Translations under genes and position numbers: made by a program
Notes under the pieces: model-generated
Told to the model about the DNA's origin: nothing
The model's database searches: none
Seen by the model: the letters and a program-made list of their open reading frames with translations, nothing else
Assembly: GCA_003956705.1 (NCBI GenBank)
Contig: QZCP01000106.1
Coordinates: 56,245-120,244, forward strand
From: Brevipalpus yothersi
Lineage: Eukaryota; Arthropoda; Arachnida; Trombidiformes; Tenuipalpidae
Length of the DNA stretch: 64,000 bases
Direction: 5' to 3'
In this document: in pieces, positions 12,699 through 23,213 of the stretch
Numbering within the stretch: position 1 is the first letter of the stretch
How the letters are laid out: the number at the start of each line of letters is the position of its first letter

Positions 12699-13892
12699 TC
12701 AACAATTGTACAATTGGTAACGCGGTCGCTTTCGTGATTTCAAATCTTCGTAAAATTCTTGAATATCTTCCTGACGAACAACTCTCTTGTTCACAGCGTA
12801 ATCTTTCAAGAACTTTTTCAATTCGTCAGCCATGAAATTATACCCATGCATAACTTCGAGACTTTTCACTCGGTCCATCCTGTTGATTTCATTCAAAGCT
12901 TTCTCGTAGTGATTTTTTTGGGTATTCTTCTCTTCTCCCTGCTTCTCATAGAATTGGACAGTATCCTCTTCATCACAAATAAATGCACAATCAAGAGCGA
13001 TATAATTTTGACGACACGGAGAACATTTACACAATGTGGACCGCCAACCATCTCGCCAGAAAGTAGCACCTTTACGAACTCTGACGGAAAATTGATTTTT
13101 CAGCTCATCGAGCTTACACTGGGCGGCTTGAGTTGTGGTGGACACCGGATCGCTCAATTTCTCATCAACTGATGGATCACCTTTTGAAAGGTCAACTTGA
13201 GAAGCACTTTGCTCATTCTCAGTCTTGATATCATCAGCTGAAGTCGGTGACTGTAGCTCTTTATCAGTGGCTTCTGATTCATCGCTTTTACCATTACCAT
13301 AATAATACCACAGGAAATCCAATCTTTCCATGCATTGTCCACAGATCATTTCGGCAAATCCCTTGTCCTCGGGAATCTTGCTGATCAAGTGGTAATCGTG
13401 GAACCAATCTTCACATGCGATACACTGGTACATACAGGTATCTTCTGCTGTGCTCTCAGGATCTGGATAGGGCCTTTCACAAGTACAATAGAGTCCAGAG
13501 AAATTGTGATTGTACTTATTGTACGGATTGGTGGCACTTTTGTCCGGGAAAAGGTTACATTTGTTATTGGGGACTTTAGAATTGCCGCAATCACATCTGA
13601 AAGCTCGCTTTGTGTACAGCTCATACAGCTCATGATTTTCATGACAAGCATAGCTGCATGCTAAACATACACCAAATGGTTCACCATCAGATCCACGGCA
13701 TGTTTTACAGGCATAGAGAGCTTGTCGAGGAACATAACCTCTCAAGTAGGTACAATTATCCTCATCAGAGCCAGCAAGTACTGCAGATGCATCTTCTTCC
13801 AATTTTTGTTCCTCAGCAAGCCATTCAGGCAACGTGACAGCCGGATCTTGCTCATCAGAGGCGAGAGAAACAACTTCATCCTGTTCAGTCAT
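12699..13892 (-). CDS. UBR7: Putative E3 ubiquitin ligase UBR7 (UBR box and PHD finger)
   Basis: The 397-aa coding sequence is a single exon, close to human UBR7 (about 425 aa). The UBR-type zinc finger covers roughly residues 45-120, with dense Cys/His (YACKTC, FGVCLACSYACHENHEL, FRCDCGNSK). It runs into a PHD-type finger (LYCTCERPYPDPES, MYQCIACEDWFHDYHL, MICGQCMERLDFLW) at about 133-195. The middle is acidic and Ser/Thr-rich. A conserved C-terminal region (WRDGWRSTLCKCSPC, then the YNFMADELKKFL segment) follows. UBR7 is linked to ubiquitination of histone H2B, and ligase activity here is inferred. An acceptor ends two bases before the ATG, so the start is preceded by a 5'-UTR intron. It lies head-in-line with CHMP2A and converges with ZCCHC10. 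Confidence 0.93.
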   Translation of the reverse strand: MTEQDEVVSLASDEQDPAVTLPEWLAEEQKLEEDASAVLAGSDEDNCTYLRGYVPRQALYACKTCRGSDGEPFGVCLACSYACHENHELYELYTKRAFRCDCGNSKVPNNKCNLFPDKSATNPYNKYNHNFSGLYCTCERPYPDPESTAEDTCMYQCIACEDWFHDYHLISKIPEDKGFAEMICGQCMERLDFLWYYYGNGKSDESEATDKELQSPTSADDIKTENEQSASQVDLSKGDPSVDEKLSDPVSTTTQAAQCKLDELKNQFSVRVRKGATFWRDGWRSTLCKCSPCRQNYIALDCAFICDEEDTVQFYEKQGEEKNTQKNHYEKALNEINRMDRVKSLEVMHGYNFMADELKKFLKDYAVNKRVVRQEDIQEFYEDLKSRKRPRYQLYNC

Positions 13893-13894
13893 AT

Positions 13895-13980
13895 CTGAAA
13901 ATGAGAGTGGAAAAGTTTAGAAAAAAAAGTGTACAATCAATATCATGATGCTAATCACTTTAGTATAAGTTGGCGCTTAC
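13895..13980 (-). other. 5'-UTR intron of UBR7
   Basis: On the minus strand a GTAAGC donor begins at 13980 and a TTTTCAG acceptor ends at 13895, leaving two untranslated bases before the UBR7 ATG. The upstream leader exon begins at 13981 and probably extends to about 14040 or beyond. Confidence 0.6.
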
Positions 13981-14315
13981 CTTTTGTCTTGACCTTTTTT
14001 CCCTCCAAATCAGTCTCTCTCTCTACTACAGATTGTTGAGCTGTCGATGATCCAAATAAAGTTGATCAACTACAATAGCAGTCAACAATTTGCTGATCAA
14101 CGGGGTTAAAAATATTTTCCCACAGTATATGTAGACAAACAAGAACTAAAAATACAATTAACTAAATCAAATACTTGATCACTTAATTGAAGAAGAAGTG
14201 GATTTGAAGACTCAGACTGACAGATGTAGCAAAAATTTTGCTTCATAAACAAGACAATGTTCACAATGTTGCGCTTGCTCACAAAAAGACTCACAAACGT
14301 TACTTTTTTTGAGCC

Positions 14316-14431
14316 AAAGAGTAGTCAACTACTACACTTACAAGTTAGCCTGCCTTGACGCAATCGACAGAATTAACACAATTGACACAATTGATACAAT
14401 TAAAACAATTAGCACAATTAGACTACTCTTT
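14316..14431. repeat. 9-bp minisatellite flanked by an 11-bp inverted repeat
   Basis: Seven consecutive 9-base units of consensus GACACAATT lie at 14357-14419. They are bracketed by a perfect inverted repeat, AAAGAGTAGTC at 14316-14326 and GACTACTCTTT at 14421-14431. The right arm abuts copy B of the dispersed repeat. Confidence 0.85.
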
Positions 14432-14697
14432 ATCTTGCCCTGACTCTTTGTGGGCTAGAATAGGCAAGCCGAAGAGAGAGGGAGAGAGAGAGAATTTTCG
14501 GTTCTTCTTCCCTCTTTGTAATGAAAGTATTGCTCAAGTTCTAGAAAGAATCAGTCTGATACATCATCGAAGGGGAAAGTTTTAACTTCTATGGGCTGAT
14601 TTTCCTCTCGAAGAATCAAAATTGATCTTGGTCTTGGAAATTTTGAAGCCTGACGTTAAATCGTATCAGTTTATTTGCTGATTTGAGTGAAGGTCTC
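14431..14697. repeat. Dispersed repeat, copy B
   Basis: Second copy of the element found in the desaturase intron, in the same orientation and without the internal duplication. Homology runs from a TATCTT..CTGACTCTTTGTGG start to TATCAGTTTATTTGCTG near 14665-14681. It lies between UBR7 and CHMP2A. No protein is encoded. Confidence 0.75.
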
Positions 14698-15832
14698 AAT
14701 CCGCACTTGAGCTTCTATACGTTCACTCATATTTTTCGAAATACTGAGAACTGAATGCCTTTTTAGAGAGTGATGATGTGTTTGGCATAGTGTACAAGAT
14801 CTGAATTAGGCTAAAACAACATTTTTTCGCTGTCATGCTCTAGATTTAGTTCAATAAAACGTTTTGGAATCATATGAAAATTTTCGGAGTGTATTAGATA
14901 ATAAGATACGATTGTATCCAAAGAGCGCTTGTTCGCAACGAACCTTTCCAGTTAATCTTTTCAACTCCGATCGAATTCAATTTTGGAGCGATTGAATCAA
15001 GATTCCCTCAGAAAACTCTTTCCAAATTCAAAACACCTTATGTTTCCACCAAACTCTGATTTTGGAATAGTGAAGTTCATCCAATATTCCACATTTTCAA
15101 TATCTTTGATTTAAAAACAATTTTTTCGACAGTGAATGGCACAATTTTCATTTCAGCTCATCTTCATGATAAGCTCTATCTCCCACAATAGTGATTCGAT
15201 TCATTCCAAGATTCTCTCACATTATTTCAAGGAATTTATGAGCTATCTTACCAAATTTTATGAAAACTGATAAGTTCTGACTGAGCTACTGACCTCGGAA
15301 TTCAACTGAATTTTTTCACCTGTAGGTCAAGAACGGTGTAAATTCATTCACATGGTGTAGTGTAAGGATGAAACATTCTTGACTCAATTTTTGGATGATG
15401 AATCTTTCATCTTATTCACCCATCAGTAGTCAACTCTTCATTGTTAAAGATCTCATCGAGAATCTCGAATTTTTTCGTAATAGGAGAGACCCCACATTAC
15501 CAAGTTACAGTCATCAGTGGTGTATTTCACTCCAAGACTTTTATGTAAATTTCATCCACTTTCCATGAGGGGAGAAAATAAAGAGACCACATATGATTTC
15601 ATGGGAAAATATCTTAGATGAAGCTTCATTACAAAACGTAACATATGAGAAAGGAAAATTAGAACATGATAAATCTCTGAGCAAAAATGGGCTCAATAGA
15701 TGCTGCTAGGTGAGCTCGTGAAGCTTATAATTCTTCAACAAAGTTGATTGCTCAAACAATGAGAATAGGATTTCAGTATATACAAGTGTTAAAAAAAGTT
15801 TCTTCACTCTTATCAAACTATGATTTTCTCTC
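14698..15832. other. Spacer between the dispersed repeat and CHMP2A
   Basis: No gene, RNA or strong repeat is visible. The part next to 15832 must contain the CHMP2A 3' UTR, but I see no canonical polyadenylation hexamer on the minus strand close to the stop. Confidence 0.5.
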
Positions 15833-16495
15833 CTATTGACGACGAAGATTTTCTAGCCGCTGCATGAGATCAGCATCAGCATCATCGGCAACCGCTGTCG
15901 GAGTTTTGGCAGATTGAGCAGTACTTGGCAAAGGCTGGCCAACAACAGGAATTTCGTTTAATTGCTCCTGCATTTGTATACCGAGCTCATCAAGTACTTT
16001 GGAGACAATCTGATCTGATTCTTCTTCATAATCATCTTCATCCAATGCCTCATCTATCACCTCGGACATCATCTCCTCCTTCATGTCCATTATTTCGGTT
16101 TGTTTTTCAAATTCTTGCATTATTCTCTGTATTTGTGGCAAATTCATTTGACGATTCATGGATCCCAATGCTTTCGTTACACCCTTCATAGCCACTGCCA
16201 TCGAATTTTGTGATCGAAGTGTTTGAACTTTCAACGAAACCGCCTGTATATTGGCTTTCATCAATATAAACTTTTGAACATATCTTCGTGTTCGAACCAA
16301 ATCTTTGGCCATCACCTTAACGGCACCCATCTGATTGTCTTTAGCCATCTTTTTAATGTCCACAATCAATTTTTTCTCCTGAGCTTCCATTTTGCTCCTT
16401 TCACGATCCAAATCTCGAATGGCCTTATTCAAAGCTCGCTGATTTTGTCTCAACATTTCTTCAGGAGTCTTTTTACGTCCAAAAAGCCACTCCAT
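15833..16495 (-). CDS. CHMP2A: Charged multivesicular body protein 2A (ESCRT-III subunit, Vps2 family)
   Basis: CHMP2/Vps2 is an ESCRT-III filament subunit that works on endosomes, the midbody and the nuclear envelope in membrane scission and recruits the ATPase VPS4. The single coding exon gives 220 aa, almost the human length (222). The start at MEWLFGRKKTPEEMLRQNQR matches the conserved N-terminus. A further in-frame ATG upstream would add 13 residues that do not resemble the family, so I rejected it. The N-terminal half is basic and helical (DLVRTRRYVQKF, MKGVTKALGSMNRQM). The C-terminal half is acidic (DEALDEDDYEEESDQIV). The protein ends in a MIM1 motif, DADLMQRLENLRRQ, which binds the VPS4 MIT domain. 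It lies divergent to STUB1, with 1.1 kb between the start codons. Confidence 0.95.
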   Translation of the reverse strand: MEWLFGRKKTPEEMLRQNQRALNKAIRDLDRERSKMEAQEKKLIVDIKKMAKDNQMGAVKVMAKDLVRTRRYVQKFILMKANIQAVSLKVQTLRSQNSMAVAMKGVTKALGSMNRQMNLPQIQRIMQEFEKQTEIMDMKEEMMSEVIDEALDEDDYEEESDQIVSKVLDELGIQMQEQLNEIPVVGQPLPSTAQSAKTPTAVADDADADLMQRLENLRRQ

Positions 16496-17642
16496 GATGA
16501 TGATACCACAATGACTGATAGTCCACACAAACACAAGTACACAATGTCCAACTGTATGTTACCTAATTGTAAGGCAACCAAGTAAATATATTCCAACCAC
16601 AAGCAACACCTCAATTTCAATTGTTTATCATCAAAACATTCAACATCTGATCCTCATCAATAACAACACTCTCTCTGGTGGCTTTAAAGATGTACTACTG
16701 TGTTTTGATTTAATAGTCGAGCGAATGAACTTATCATGTGAATCACCTTCTGATTTTCTCTTTCTCTCTCTGATCACTGATTTTCCAATAGCCATAGATC
16801 AGTGAAAATATTAAACTATAATCAATCAACGGAAGAGAGTGAAAGTGAGAGCAATGATTTGATCATCATCATCGAAATTTTTGTCCCATCATCATTCACT
16901 TTCTCTCTCTCTCTGGAATCTCTTTTCTCTTCTCTCTCTTTCATTCATTTCACTTTCACATTTTGCGTGTTTTGTGTATATCTGTTTGACTTGGAAAAAT
17001 AACATTCTCTCTCTCATGTATACACCTTTCTGTATCACTATTTTTTCCTCTTCTTCTTCTACTCCTTCTCCTTTGTGTGTGTTCACACTTGATTATTGAT
17101 CCATCATTAATTGGGTTGTATCATCATCTATATACCCTACAACCGTCTATCTCTTGTGATCTCATCGATTTGTTTCCATTGATTTTGGGTGAAAAAAAAA
17201 GGTTCATCTCATCAAGTGCCCATCCTTACACCAAAAAATTTAAGCTCAACATATACACACAAATTGTCATTCGTTTAGCCTCGAAATTTTTTTTCCTTTC
17301 ACTTTCATTTTCACTCTTCTTGCATCACTGAACAGCTGAGCCTTGAGGTCGTTTTTGGCTTACTATTGTTTCGAAACATAATTGTAAATCCTACTCATGA
17401 TCTGAATTGCTGATTTATCGACATTGCATTGCTACAAGCACGAACATCATTACCCTCTTCTTCTCTCTCAGTCATACTGGACATGTGATTAAATTATTTG
17501 ATCTTTCTATATAATATTATTGCGGTGTAAATCAGTCGATTTGGATACACACAGGAGAAGTTCGTACTTTTGTTGGGATTGGTTTGTCTGCTTGTTCCTG
17601 GATAATAGTCGTGATAGACAACCGAATAGCCACAACCAATCA
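16496..17642. other. Divergent intergenic region, CHMP2A and STUB1 promoters
   Basis: About 1.15 kb between two divergent start codons. It must hold both 5' UTRs and promoters. It is pyrimidine-rich, with short CT tracts near 16900-16950. No TATA box, CpG-rich block or conserved motif stands out, and no ORF looks coding. Confidence 0.55.
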
Positions 17643-19150
17643 ATGCCAATCTTGAAAGATCTTAGTGCTGTCGAATTAAAAGAGCACGGTAACAAGCTCT
17701 ATCGTCATCAAAAGTACAAAGAAGCTCTCGAATACTACAATCGAGCAATTGTGAGTAAAGGAAAAGCAATCATTCTCTCTTCTTCTTTCTACCAACCTTC
17801 ATTATGACTAAATGACACTGTACAGTAATAATTGTGGGTAGTAAGGTTAATTCATTTCATTTCATTCTTCATCTACCCACATAAATTATCTCGGCAACAC
17901 AATCATTACTGAACATTACTATGTTTCTCTGTTTATCTCATGTTTACACACAGAATTGCGATCCATCAGATTACGTTTATTTCACCAATCGAGCGTTATG
18001 CTATCTCAAATTGCAACTATGGGAACAGGCAGTCAAGGACGCACGACGGTCACTCGAATTAGAGCCAAACTGGATTAAAGGTCACTTTTTTCTGGGCTCA
18101 GCCTTGTTAGAGATGGAAAGCTATGAGGATGCAATGAGACATCTACAGAGAGGTATGACATTGTTTCACTTCCGCCCTCCGATGACTAGTGATGACTAGA
18201 TAACTCGGCTAAGAGTACAATCGATCGAGTGCTTAGCATGTGAAACCATTCGTCAACATTGACATTGTGATTACTAATCAGCCTCTAGACCACACACATA
18301 TCGAGACGAGTTAATCAGATTGTCTACGCAAATGGGAATCTGGAAGGTTTCCATTGAACAACAGTGTGAAGATGACTTTCTTCCCGTCATGAAATGAAGA
18401 GTTTTATTATGATAATTTAAGGGAGAGAAAGAGAAGAATCAAACCTTTCGTATTACTATAGCTACAAACCATATGACTTACCTTTTTTACGTCACTTTTG
18501 TTAGCATGCGATCTTGCAAGGGACCAAAAAGTGAACTTTGGTGATGATATAGCATCATTGCTACGATTAGCACGCAAACGACGGTGGAACCAGTTTGAGG
18601 AGAGAAGAATCAAGCAAGAAATTGAGCTGCAAAGTTATCTCAACAATCTCATAACCAAAGACAAGGAAAGACAAATACAAGAAATTTCAAACAACGCCTT
18701 GGATAAGGACAAGATGAGTGAGATGGAGAGTCAAATAGAGTTGAAATCTCAGCAATATATGGACGAATTGAATGAAATGTTCAAGGCACTCGATATTAGA
18801 CGGAAGGTAAGTGTTTGGCTGGGTTCATTCCCATTAGGAAGCCACTTGACTTCTTGAGCCTGAGAAGAGAGAGATATGACTTTTCTTCGTCTTGATTTTT
18901 ACAGAAGCGAGATATTCCTGATTATTTGTGTGGGAAAATAAGCTTTGATATAATGACTGATCCAGTCGTTACACCAAGTGGGATCACGTATGACCGGAAG
19001 ATTATCGAGGAACACCTCCAGAGAGTTGGTCACTTTGATCCTGTTACCCGCACACCGCTCAGTGCCGAACAATTGATACCGAATCTCTCCATGAAAGAAG
19101 TTATCGATGCTTTTATCGCTGAGAATGAATGGGCTACAGAATATTTGTAG
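17643..19150 (+). CDS. STUB1: E3 ubiquitin ligase CHIP (TPR and U-box co-chaperone)
   Basis: CHIP binds the C-terminal EEVD of HSP70/HSP90 through its TPR domain and ubiquitinates chaperone-bound clients through its U-box. Exons 17643-17750, 17954-18152, 18505-18806 and 18905-19150 join in phase and give 284 aa (human 303). TPRs fill residues 1 to about 115 ([57 protein letters not shown]), with the clamp Asn of GNKL and the NRA present. A charged helical dimerisation segment follows ([34 protein letters not shown]). Exon 4 codes the whole U-box ([42 protein letters not shown] end). Upstream in-frame codons have no ATG, so 17643 is the start. The gene converges with ALYREF. Confidence 0.95.
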
Positions 19151-19182
19151 CCATGTATATATTTTCGCCCTCCCTTTGAAGG

Positions 19183-19188
19183 AATAAA
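19183..19188 (+). terminator. Polyadenylation signal of STUB1
   Basis: AATAAA, 33 bases after the STUB1 stop codon. It implies a very short 3' UTR. Confidence 0.6.
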
Positions 19189-19345
19189 GTGGCCCCAAAT
19201 CCAAAATCTTCCGACTTTGTCTATTTGTTAAATTGATGAACGATCAAGAGAGCTTGAATGATTGTGATTGGGAGCTACACTCTTCTTTGAGCTTCCAGTG
19301 GAACAAGTATCAACGCAGAGAGTTTCGTTGGATTCGTATGGGAGA

Positions 19346-19351
19346 TTTATT
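19346..19351 (-). terminator. Possible polyadenylation signal of ALYREF
   Basis: TTTATT on the plus strand reads AATAAA on the minus strand, about 160 bases after the ALYREF stop codon, in the 359-base gap shared with STUB1. Confidence 0.45.
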
Positions 19352-19509
19352 CACAAAAAATGGGTGGTAGATAGAATGGTGACCATTTTTTGACAGTCAC
19401 GAGATGAGCTCAAGATGAATTTCATAAGATAATCAAAACTGAAAGAAGAAAAGAATAAATGTTAGAAGATTGTAAAAGAGAAGATGGCTCAAGAAAAACC
19501 TTACCTTAT

Positions 19510-20357
19510 TCATTTGTTTACATATGCGTCTAAATCAGCATCGAGTTCTTCTGCTGTTATATTGGCTTTACGCGGTCCACGGCGAGCAGTCTGACTGATA
19601 CGTCCACGGCCACGACCCATGCTGTTTCCACCACGGAATGATCCACGATTTGGTCTAGCCATTTGGGGTGATCGGTAATCATTACCACCTCCACCACCAA
19701 TGCGTCTGGAGGCATTGTCATTGCTTGAGGAAACCATGACAATCTTCATCGGGCGGCCTATTTGCATGAGAAAGATGAATGTTTTAGCGTGATGTCCCTT
19801 TGAACCATGTTTTTCAATCACTAACCATCAAGAAGTACATCATTATAACGATTCATAGCCTGTTGAGCTGATGATCGATTTTGAAAAATAACCTCAGCAG
19901 TGCCAAGTGATCGGCCAGCTTTATCATAATGAACGCCAGCTTTACGAATTTGACCATACTCTTGGAACAATTCTTTTATATCCTTATCATTGACAGAGTA
20001 ATCAAGATTAGAAATCATTAGATGGCCAGTACCGGATGAGCCACCACCGGAGTAACCACCTCCTCCTCCTCCGATTCTTCCACGGGAGGTATTGTCATTA
20101 AACATATCATGTTGCCATTTACCTTGATCCCTCTGATAGGGACCAGATCGTTGAGAATTACGATTCATTTGAACTCTCATCACACCACCACGACGAGCTT
20201 GTTGCTGACCACCACCACCACCAGCACCGGAGGAGAAGCCACCTCGACCAGAGGCAATCCGTGTGCCGATGCCACGGCGAGCTCCACCGCGTCCACGAAG
20301 GGATATTTTGTCCATTTTGATAATTTGATCAAGAGACATATCAATTCTTTCAGCCAT
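19510..20357 (-). CDS. ALYREF: mRNA export adaptor ALYREF / Ref1 (THO complex subunit 4)
   Basis: A TREX adaptor that binds UAP56/DDX39B and mRNA and hands transcripts to NXF1 for nuclear export. Exons 19826-20357 and 19510-19757 join in phase and give 259 aa (human 257). The N-terminal UAP56-binding motif MAERIDMSLDQIIKMDK is conserved and fixes the start; the three residues read upstream have no ATG. Gly/Arg-rich linkers flank one RRM (residues about 110-190) with RNP2 LMISNL and an RNP1-like RSLGTAEVIF. A second RGG-rich stretch and a C-terminal UAP56-binding motif (ITAEELDADLDAY) close the protein. The intron interrupts the end of the RRM at the DG/RPM junction. A donor-like GTAAGG lies just after the stop and may be chance. 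Confidence 0.95.
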
Positions 20358-20477
20358 TATGCTCAATAATAATTAAGTGTTAAATGAGAAAGTACCAAAA
20401 AAAAGATAATGAAGGAGCAAAATAGAGACACACAAACAGTACCAGACAAATTATCTTATCGATAGCTCTCAAGAGTT

Positions 20478-20489
20478 AAGATGGCCGCC
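20478..20489 (+). promoter_or_regulatory. YY1-like AAGATGGCCGCC motif upstream of ALYREF
   Basis: The core AAGATGGC resembles the YY1 site that sits near the start sites of many animal housekeeping genes. It lies about 120 bases upstream of the ALYREF start codon, in the opposite orientation. It is also a good Kozak context for a 41-codon ORF on the plus strand. Function is inferred. Confidence 0.35.
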
Positions 20490-22564
20490 GAGAGTGAAGC
20501 ACACACACACACCTTGATGGATGATTCAAATTACAAACGATTAATTGACAATATTTATGGCCGCAAATGTGATACCAATATGATCAGGATGGAGTGTAGA
20601 TGGTGAAAATATTGATGATATAATATTGATGACAATTAAAGACAAAAAAATAGATATAAACCAGTTAAGTTGATCAAAAACACAGCTACCAACACTCACA
20701 CTCACGTCCTGATGAAGAGTCTTTTTTCGCTTACTTTTTCCTTTATACAAGCTTGAACAAGCCAAAAAATTTTAGCTGAAAATTTATGCCACAGGGTGCG
20801 CTACTAGTCATGGGGCGCAAAATTTTCGAACTTTCGAAATTGAGATCATTTGAGAACATTATCGAATTAATGAGCAATATATTCAGCATCATGAGGATGA
20901 AAATTTATAAATGATGATGAGAAGGGTTGTTTGATAGCTGATCAGTGTCGAGAATGATCATTCAAGAGAAATCGTACTGAAAATATCATACAGTGGACAG
21001 ATAGTCGAAGTGGACCATCAGTTCGAAAAAGTTCTAAGTATATTCTCATTGCTAGAGAGAGAGAGAGAGAGCAGGTAAATCTTTGTGGTTATCGAACATA
21101 GGTGCAATACTGTGAAACATGATTGGCAAATCGATTGTCGATGTCATACCTGGAGTGAAGGAAAAAGAAGAGCAAGAGAGGAGAGAGGAGAGATAGAGGA
21201 AGAAGAGGATATTTTTAGGATAGAGAAGGGCGAGTCAAAGCTAGACAGGATAGAGAACTTTTTTTCCATAATATTAGTAGATGGAAAAGCGTAATGGACG
21301 AGAAGATAACAGTGAATAAACGCCTTTTTTCATCATAGAGAAACTGATTTCTCTTTTTCGAACCAGGTAAAGAACTTCTCCCTTTCTGATCATTTATTTC
21401 AGGATAAACTTCAAACAATTGTAATCAAAAAAATGTATGAGTATATGGAAGTATAGCGAATTCCTTCACTATATGAGAGTGATTCGTTGAAATCTTGATA
21501 TTAAAATTTTTCTTATGATTTAATCCAACTATTTCAGTTTTAAAAATTTATCATACAAAAATATTGGACTGAATGAATTTTCATTCATGATCGTCAGAAA
21601 AAGGAGAGAGAACTTCGTCCAAAGAATGAATTATGTTCAGAACTTTAATTGATAATTTTTATTACCATTCTAATGAGCTCAGATTCTCAAATATCTCTAC
21701 ATATATATTTCACTCTAACAAGGAATCCAACTGACAGAGTGAATTCTGTACTGCAGAACGAGTTACTCTTCAGTACCGGCAGAATGCTTTTCGAGGTCGT
21801 CAGCTGGACGAACCCTGCTCAACCATTCATGATACCTTCAATTGAATTATTTTGCCCCATAAAGATACAAATCACCATATGTAATTATTATTACTATCCT
21901 TTTGCCCAGTTTCATGGAGACCCTTCTCTTTTTTCATAAGAGGAGAAAGAGAGAGAGAGAGAGAGCGTAAGAGCTCAAGAGAAGGAGAAAAGTGCGCTCA
22001 GGTGGACATGAGCAATTATCCTGGTCATCGGTCGGTTATTATGACTCCAAAGATCATTTCGATAATTGATTTGCCATGCTGAGTAGGTCTTTTTTTCTAC
22101 AACTCTCCACATACATAATCGCGCTCAATTCACAATAATCATACAAACGAAGCGCTTCGAAGCAGTCGAATAGGAGACAGTAATCAGAGGATAAAGTTTT
22201 CTTCAGCCAGAGAGAGGAGTGGGAAGAATTTTCTGCTTCAAAATTTTTTCTATCCATGACAGAATTTCTAACCTCACAAACAGAACGACAATACACACAT
22301 GTGAAATAATCTGAGTTAGAAGGAAAAAAAGTAGCAAGCGTGGCAAAAATCAGTTGGATCAAGCAAATACAGCAAATAAGAGGTGATCGGGTAGGGTGGT
22401 ATTGGGTGGAGGACTGTAGGGCCAGAGATTGGGATGAGAAATAAGAAGAGAATATGTATTCTCGAATGAAGCCACAGCCTAGCAGTAATGTCATTCAAGC
22501 GATTGAATTGGGTGTAACTACACTACTAGGTAAAATGGGATAAAACTTTCAGTATTCTTTCTTT

Positions 22565-22569
<5 letters not shown>

Positions 22570-22608
<39 letters not shown>
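22570..22608. repeat. (CT)n microsatellite
   Basis: A CT tract of about 39 bases without interruption. Confidence 0.9.
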
Positions 22609-22610
<2 letters not shown>

Positions 22611-23174
22611 CTTAATCATCTATACCATGATAAAGCTCCACCACCATTCACTAGCCCACCTCCTGATTATATCCATTTTGCTCTCATTCCCTTCCGCACC
22701 CACCCCATGGCTTTGCTCAACATGCGTTTGGCAAGTTTTTTTTTCGCCATGGCTTTTGTTTTATATGGAATACTCTTGGACACCTTATCATTTCTCCTGC
22801 CATTTATACTAGGTCACTATCCATCGGTCTCGTAGTATGGTCAAAAAAGGCCCATGGATGGAAAAAGAGAGAGAGAGGGAGAGATAGTGGATTTGTGAAG
22901 GTGGAAGACAGATAACATGATGATGTAAATGATTGGAAGGTAGAGTGAGAGAGACAGGGAGAGAGAGAAGGTAGGAAGTGGGAGGGAGATAGCGAAAAGA
23001 GACTGATATTCTCCTAGATGGACCGATCGAAGAGCTTCAATTTGGAGAAAAGTGAGGAGAGAGACTGAAGAGAGAGAGAAGAAGAGGGAATCTAGAGTAA
23101 AGGTATTGCAAGCAATTGATATTAAAATTATGGTAAGTAATTGCGTGTTAAAGGGCAAAATAATGAACGCCCTA

Positions 23175-23176
<2 letters not shown>

Positions 23177-23210
<34 letters not shown>
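23177..23210. repeat. (CT)n microsatellite
   Basis: A pure CT tract of about 34 bases, in a region where the plus strand to its left is GA-rich (22865-23085). Confidence 0.9.

Positions 23211-23213
<3 letters not shown>

Noticed and set aside
15833..16534. CHMP2A start at the upstream ATG giving 233 aa
   Set aside because: The 13 extra residues do not resemble the family, while the internal MEWLFGRKKTPEE start matches it exactly.
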